A DNA stretch of 64,000 bases, from NCBI RefSeq assembly GCF_954871325.1, contig NC_088775.1, positions 89,257,561 to 89,321,560 of the forward strand, in the 5' to 3' direction. The notes below the pieces were generated by a model, which worked only from the letters and a program-made list of their open reading frames with translations, ran no database searches and was not told the DNA's origin. Positions 58,900 to 64,000 of this stretch are shown here, one piece after another. The position numbers and the translations under genes were made by a program. Source of the stretch: Gordionus sp. m RMFG-2023 (Eukaryota > Nematomorpha > Gordioida > Chordodea > Parachordodidae). Within the stretch, counting starts at the first letter, position 1. Each line of letters begins with the position of its first letter.

Positions 58900-60360
58900 T
58901 CTAATATATTGATTTTAACTGTAGGCACACAGGGTTCTCTTTATAATAGTTCGGTGGAAGTTGGGAAATAATATGACTAGCTAGGTGTCGATCCGAAGCC
59001 CATGGAGAAGAATCTATGTAGTTATTACACGTTCTCATTAATACTTTGAACGATTCCAATCCCCATGGCTTAGGGGAATAATGTTATCCCATCTTATAGC
59101 CCCTCCCCCCAATGGTGGGATGTAAAGAATATCATCTTAAACTTGTTTAGGTGACACATAATAAAGGTAGGAATCTTTATAACTTAACTAAAATATACAA
59201 TTATATTTCCATAATGGCGATAATTTTTATATATTCTTTTCCCTCCTTCCTTGTGTAGAATCTTACGACAATCATAAGAAATATTTTTGCCAATGAAAGA
59301 CCCTAGTATTAGGATGATTTCTTTAAATATAAGATCGCTAAGTGACAAATTGACTATTCTTAGGCAAACTATAAATGATCAACAATATGACATCCTCCTT
59401 TTACAAGAAATTCACCTGAAAGAAACGGAAGTATAAAATTTCTTAAGATACACCTTACAATGCAGCTCGCATGCTGAGCACGTATGGACAGGTGGTGGCA
59501 ATTTTAATTCATAAAAAGCTAATTAAATTTGTAAGCTTTAATCCAATTTCCAGTTGCATTCGCTGCCTCACCTTGAATATAGGTTATGATAAAGTGCAAC
59601 TATTCTACATTTATGCACAGCACAATGACAAAGTATTTTATATTGAGCTGGGAAGTATCTTAAAAGAACTGCCTCATCGAGATAGTAATATATTAGCTGG
59701 ATTTCAATGCATCGGTTGGAAGACCTAACAATCTAACTGCCTCGGAAATACCTACTTCAATCATCCTAGCCATCACACCATTTACAGAAGTTCTTTTGGC
59801 ACTACCTCACAAATTGATTTCTTTAATTTCCACCAATATCTTCAATGGGTGAAAGATATCAAAGTCTTCAGCAAATTAAACTTCACTTTATTTATCGACC
59901 ATTATTCACTAGGATGCGAGCTAAGGATAAACAACATTTTTCCTAACCATAATCAATGGAACCAACCACCTTAACACTGTAAGTTTCATGTCTAGGAAAG
60001 ACTTGGCACAGCTGAACGATCTGGATATAGAAGAAGAGTTAATCACAAAGCTAACAACATGTAGAAACACCCTAAATGGCATGATTAACCCTAATATAAC
60101 CTGTAAAGATATAAAACTAAATTTATCAAGTTGTATGGCTTCATGCCTAAGACCACGAATTAAACGTAAAGAATGGCTCTACCCTTCAACAATAAAGATA
60201 ATTAAAAATTCAACAACAAATAACTCCTAAAACCAATATACTAAACACCACAGAAGGTTTATAACTCACTGCATAAGAACAGACAAAAGATCTTTTATTG
60301 CCAACTTATCTAGATCCATACAATATAATTTTGAAATGACAAAATATGAAATTAAGAATA
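58900..60360 (+). pseudogene. LINE 5' part: endonuclease domain (degenerate)
   Basis: The APE-type endonuclease of a non-LTR retrotransposon starts near 59310 (RMISLNIRSLSDKLTILR and DILLLQEIHLKE). It continues in broken frames: HAEHVW near 59470, NLTLNIGYDKVQLFYIYAQ near 59570, and NILAGFQCIG, where the usual GDFN motif has lost residues. QIDFF and DHYSLGCEL follow. The C-terminal linker (WLYPSTIKIIKN, near 60175) leads towards the reverse transcriptase, which is absent. Sequence from 58900 to 59290 may be its 5' untranslated region. It could be the missing 5' portion of the family at 36 kb. Confidence 0.7.
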
Positions 60361-60409
60361 ATTGTTCAACTAATTTTAAAAATGTAAAATATACTAATAT
60401 AAAACCCTA

Positions 60410-60500
60410 CCGAAGGCCAGCAAATTGGGGGAGGGGCATAGGGAGCGAAGCCCCCATAAAATATTTTTTAGTTGAGCCCCCTGAAATTGTAAAGGTATCA
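60410..60500. repeat. GC-rich dispersed repeat (GAAGCCCCC / GAGCCCCCTGA)
   Basis: GGGGGAGGGGCATAGGGAGC is followed by AAGCCCCCATAAAATATTTT and GAGCCCCCTGAAATTGTAAA. Related copies occur at 3790-3870, 9908-9960, 13905-13985 and 44020-44090. This family of dispersed repeats was not identified. Confidence 0.5.
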
Positions 60501-61146
60501 TTCTTTATATGTTTCAACTTTTGTTGATCTCCAACATTTTTCAAAATTTATCTAATTATCTTCTTCCTCAAATTGTTTCATGTTTTCTCATCTTTTCTCC
60601 ACTTTAAAATTTTAGAAATGTTCCTTATTTAATAAATCATCTGTATAAAATATACGTTATTCATTCAAATTTTTAAAGTTATTCTCAACTACACTTTTAT
60701 TTAAAAAAAAAATCTCCTCTATTTAAATTCATTTAACACCTTCTTCCCGATTATAGCCTTATAAAAAATAAACATATATTTTACTATTTTCCTTACCCTT
60801 TTTATTATTTTTTTTAGAATATTTCCGTTCTGGAAATAATTAAATTGAAGTTATAGATATAAGGTATACAGTTTAACATTCTGCAACATTTTTATAAATA
60901 GTTGTGTATAAAACAGTGAACTATTTAATAATTAATACTAATTTTTATATGATTATCACAATTTTGTTCATTTAATTGATATCACATTTATTTACGACAA
61001 TATTTTGTATATTTAGTTATAAAAACATAAATTATATAAAAGACACAACCAAAATAATTAAAAATTGTGGGAAAAAAAATATTATAATATATCAATATAA
61101 TTAAATGACTTTATATGGTTTTATAATGATAAATATACTCAAAATT
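60501..61146. other. Downstream region of the minus-strand receptor
   Basis: AT-rich. From about 60900 to 61146 (reverse complement) it matches the 3' flank of the plus-strand paralogue at 24124-24370. Both contain TACAAAATATTGTCG and TTAAATGAACAAAATT-type blocks. The duplication therefore included 3' sequence. Confidence 0.65.
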
Positions 61147-62637
61147 CTAATTTTGAAAGTTTTGTTTAAAATTTTTGATGTATATCTTCAATTTTTTGTT
61201 GACCATTCTTCTGTAATTGGAATTAAATAGTAAGTTAAAATAAAAGGTCCAACCAAAGTATATATATTCTAACATTAATAAAGGGCTATAAATATTAATT
61301 AGAACTTTCCTAGAACACTTTGCTATCAAAATATTTAATACCATTTGAAAGACTGATTTTGGTAGTAGGAGAAATATAAATTGAAAAGTTAAGATAGTTA
61401 ATGTTTTTATGTGTTGCTTATTTTCGAATAACTTTTTGTAGTGCAATCTATTAGAAGAATTCATTCCAGAAGATTGAATATTTAGTAATATACTAATGAT
61501 TCCTTTATTCAGAACATTGGTTGACTTTGATTCATCCTCTGTTAAATCATGATCTTGAGTAAGGGTTGGATCATTCCCATTTTTAAAATTTAAATTAGAT
61601 TTTTCAAAATTAGTCTTATTTTTATTATTTTCATTAGTAGACATATTTATAGCATGCTTACTATTGACTGATTTAAAAATATTATTGGCAACTTTCATAC
61701 CTCTCTTGATAATTATAATTTTGCAAGTAATCATAAGGAAAAAGGGAAATAGCACAGCAAAAACTTCTCTGCAAATTTGGTAAGTTATCCACAGATACCT
61801 AGAACGAGTATCTTCAGGATCGAATTTTCGGAGTTGAAAATAATAGATATCATTTTCTGTGTAAATTTTACTTCCTCCTATCATTGGGTTTGTACATAAT
61901 TTTATTTTATGCAAGGTAAACCACTTGTAAGTAGGGAAACACCATATGATCGAGTACGTGAGACTCAAGAGCATAGCAATTCTGACTTTTTTTATATCAA
62001 CTAAGAGGTTATAGTTGAACGGGAATACAACTGCAATCAGCTGATTAGCGAAGAAGAGTAAATAAATGGAGTAACCAAAATTAAACAATGATTTCGATAT
62101 GGGATAATGATAATGCGCCAAATATGATTTCCAACCTTTAGAATTCCAGATAGGATCTTCGGGATGCTCATTAGCGTAAATTATGAGCAAGGGTAAAATT
62201 ATCAAGCCCGAAACACTTACAAAATTTATTAGGAAAAACCACTTTAACAAATACGTATTAACATTAAAATTACCCTTTATTCTTTTAGAGGAGAATGCGC
62301 TACTATATCCACGCCCCGTGTTTATTGATAACGAATGTTGGGGGTCCGAAGACGAGATAACTACATTCGACGATTTTATACAAAACCATTTCCCATTTGA
62401 TCGCTTTGCGGTTTTAACTATCAAATTCTTGGAACATTTAATGAAAATTTTGAGATGAGCGCACAAATCAATGATTACGACTGTATCATATACCATAATT
62501 ACTCCGAATAAATTTCCAATGAGTCCCGAAATCAAAATAAGTATAGAGAAAATTTTAATAAACCAGTTCATATTGTAATTTATATGTAGTAATCCTAACG
62601 ATGAAGAGTTATAACAAAGTTGGTGCTGTTCTTCCAT
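61147..62637 (-). CDS. Rhodopsin-like seven-helix receptor, intronless (paralogue 2)
   Basis: A 496-aa paralogue of the receptor at 22618-24123, in opposite orientation. It starts at ATG 62637 (MEEQHQLCYNSSSLG). It has the same plan: GLIGNLFGVIMVYD in helix 1, a long Ser-rich first intracellular loop, KWFFLINFVSVSGLIILPL in helix 2, NQLIAVVFPFNYNLL after helix 3, a long Asn-rich third loop and YFNLLFNSNYRR after helix 7. Differences are scattered and mostly conservative. Small in-frame length changes lie in the first intracellular loop, ECL2 and the third loop, so both copies appear to have been kept under selection. Upstream and downstream sequence is shared. The ligand and subfamily are unknown. 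Confidence 0.75.
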   Translation of the reverse strand: MEEQHQLCYNSSSLGLLHINYNMNWFIKIFSILILISGLIGNLFGVIMVYDTVVIIDLCAHLKIFIKCSKNLIVKTAKRSNGKWFCIKSSNVVISSSDPQHSLSINTGRGYSSAFSSKRIKGNFNVNTYLLKWFFLINFVSVSGLIILPLLIIYANEHPEDPIWNSKGWKSYLAHYHYPISKSLFNFGYSIYLLFFANQLIAVVFPFNYNLLVDIKKVRIAMLLSLTYSIIWCFPTYKWFTLHKIKLCTNPMIGGSKIYTENDIYYFQLRKFDPEDTRSRYLWITYQICREVFAVLFPFFLMITCKIIIIKRGMKVANNIFKSVNSKHAINMSTNENNKNKTNFEKSNLNFKNGNDPTLTQDHDLTEDESKSTNVLNKGIISILLNIQSSGMNSSNRLHYKKLFENKQHIKTLTILTFQFIFLLLPKSVFQMVLNILIAKCSRKVLINIYSPLLMLEYIYFGWTFYFNLLFNSNYRRMVNKKLKIYIKNFKQNFQN

Positions 62638-63141
62638 TAAAATTGAATTGATCTAAAATTAGAGTTAACCTTATATAAAAACTTATAATTTACAAATGCA
62701 CCTTCTCTGGGAATCTCTTTAAAAAACAATAATTCTAATTTTAAAGGAAAGAAACAGCTTATTTATATCGCTAAATTTAATTTAAATTTTGAAGTTTTTG
62801 AAAAATAATTATTATTATATGACTTTTTTTAATATATATTTTTTATTTTATTTATTTTGTGAATAATTTTATTATTTTAAAAAAAAACTGTTTAAATTAA
62901 TAAATAAAATAAAACATCGAGATATCAAAAATGAAATATTAAAAAATAAATATAAATTTATTAAAAATTAATATGAAATTAAATAATATAATTACTTTAG
63001 AGAGGAAGAGAATTAATTGGCAAATTTAGAAATCTGCTGATGAAAGTAGAAATCCCTAGTTGAGCTCGCTTTGCCTTTGGTTATAATAAAATTAAGGGCC
63101 TCATTTCTGAACATGCTTAAGGTGTTGGTAACGATTATTAT
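62638..63141. other. Upstream region of the minus-strand receptor
   Basis: The reverse complement resembles the upstream region of the plus-strand receptor (about 22020-22617), including the GGTTAACTC block near the start and the CAGAAATGAGGCCC block at about 63095-63110. No promoter motif is obvious. Confidence 0.6.
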
Positions 63142-63412
63142 CAGAGACTCGTGGACCATTAGCATGGCTCGTCCCGGATTTCTCTTTCAAAAATTTTTTC
63201 GGACCGGGTTTTTATTAAATAAATTTTCAGGCCCGGATTTTAAAAAAAAAATATATTATATGATAAATATAGCTAATAATGCCGATTTCAAATATTTGAT
63301 TTTAAAATATATGCCCGCATATTTTTATTAAAAAAATTTATAAAAATTTGAGGCCAGGAACAGGTATATTTAAAAAAAATTAAAATACGGCCCGAGCTTA
63401 GGGCTGGGCCGC
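63142..63412. mobile_element. MITE family B, truncated
   Basis: The left end CAGAGACTCGTGGACC is followed by GC-rich blocks (GTCCCGGATTT, GGCCCGGATTT) and later GGCCCGAGCTTAGGGCTGGG, with the right terminus missing. It has inserted into the duplicated receptor upstream sequence. Confidence 0.5.
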
Positions 63413-63589
63413 ATATATAAAATTTATAATATATATTTTGTTTTTAAAATTTCCATTTTAAAATATATATAGTCTTATTAAAAACATTAATATAAACTTT
63501 AAAAAAAATAAGGGTTACATATTATTCTAAAGTGGAGTGAATGCTTAGAGAATTAACCGAAAGATTTCAAGAGAAATTCTGTCAAAAGT

Positions 63590-63715
63590 AGAATTCTTCA
63601 TTAGGCTAGCTTTATGTCCTATGATTTTAATTAAATTAAGGGCCTCATTTCTGAACATACACATCATGTTGGGTAACGATTGGTATTTATCCTGTGTTTG
63701 TGAGGCTAGCTTGGA
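63590..63715. repeat. Third copy of receptor upstream block
   Basis: AAATTAAGGGCCTCATTTCTGAACAT at about 63633-63658, with TTGGGTAACGATT after it, repeats the sequence at about 63090-63140 in the same orientation, 550 bp away. No receptor coding sequence follows within the window; the rest to 64000 is AT-rich with no gene seen. Confidence 0.65.
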
Positions 63716-64000
63716 TCGCAGAAAATGAATGAATAAAATTTAATATATATTTTTTTTGAAAAATATCAATTATATAATGGAAACAAAATATGATGAAGGC
63801 ACGTTAATTGGTGAGTGACCCCTCTCCTCCCCATCCCTAGGAGGTATTTTTTTATAAAAAAAAGAAAGCTATAATTCAATATTTATGGCTGATAAATACT
63901 GACATAGATATTTCTCGTAAAATTGAAAATTTATAAATATTTTAAGATTTACAATGATTACTTTATCAATATACTCTTAGAATTCTTAAAATTAATCTTA

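Overview
This is an AT-rich animal (metazoan) nuclear sequence with few genes and a heavy load of transposable elements. The animal assignment rests on a multi-exon RACGAP1 (MgcRacGAP/centralspindlin) gene with mostly short introns, two intronless rhodopsin-like seven-helix receptor genes, a DUF229 sulfatase-like gene, a eukaryotic tRNA-Leu(UAG) and typical animal transposons (hAT, Merlin, Harbinger-like, Ty3/gypsy, RTE/Jockey-like LINEs). DUF229 and the compact introns suggest an invertebrate, probably a protostome. I cannot place it more precisely.

Layout. 0.6-1.4 kb: a hAT-type MITE and a broken hAT transposase. 2.19-9.48 kb (minus): RACGAP1, 14 exons, 613 codons plus stop, with N-terminal coiled coil, C1 and RhoGAP domains. 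Its 4.2 kb intron 6 holds an inverted repeat enclosing a decayed second copy of RhoGAP exon 8. 11.1-13.5 kb: a 2.35 kb fold-back element with an exact 8-bp target duplication. 16.7-22 kb: a hAT pseudogene and several MITEs. 22.6-24.1 kb (+) and 61.1-62.6 kb (-): two paralogous receptors in inverted orientation that share flanking sequence. 26.56-33.0 kb: a nearly complete but broken Ty3/gypsy LTR retrotransposon. 36-41 kb: LINE fragments and the tRNA. 42-46 kb: tRNA-like SINE candidates, MITEs and microsatellites. 46.5-48.8 kb: a DUF229 gene with two frameshifts. 49.5-52 kb: MITEs, one nested in another. 55.6-57.9 kb: a Merlin DNA transposon with long terminal inverted repeats and an apparently open spliced transposase. 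58.9-60.4 kb: the 5' part of a LINE (endonuclease). 63-64 kb: duplicated receptor upstream sequence.

The host genes do not form one pathway. RACGAP1 works in cytokinesis, the receptors in signalling, and the DUF229 protein is probably a secretory-pathway hydrolase-like protein. The strongest structure comes from mobile DNA: several copies of two hAT-type MITE families and the large fold-back have 8-bp target duplications, two Harbinger-like MITEs have 3-bp duplications, and Merlin has an 8-bp duplication. All protein identifications come from reading motifs by eye; no database search was run.
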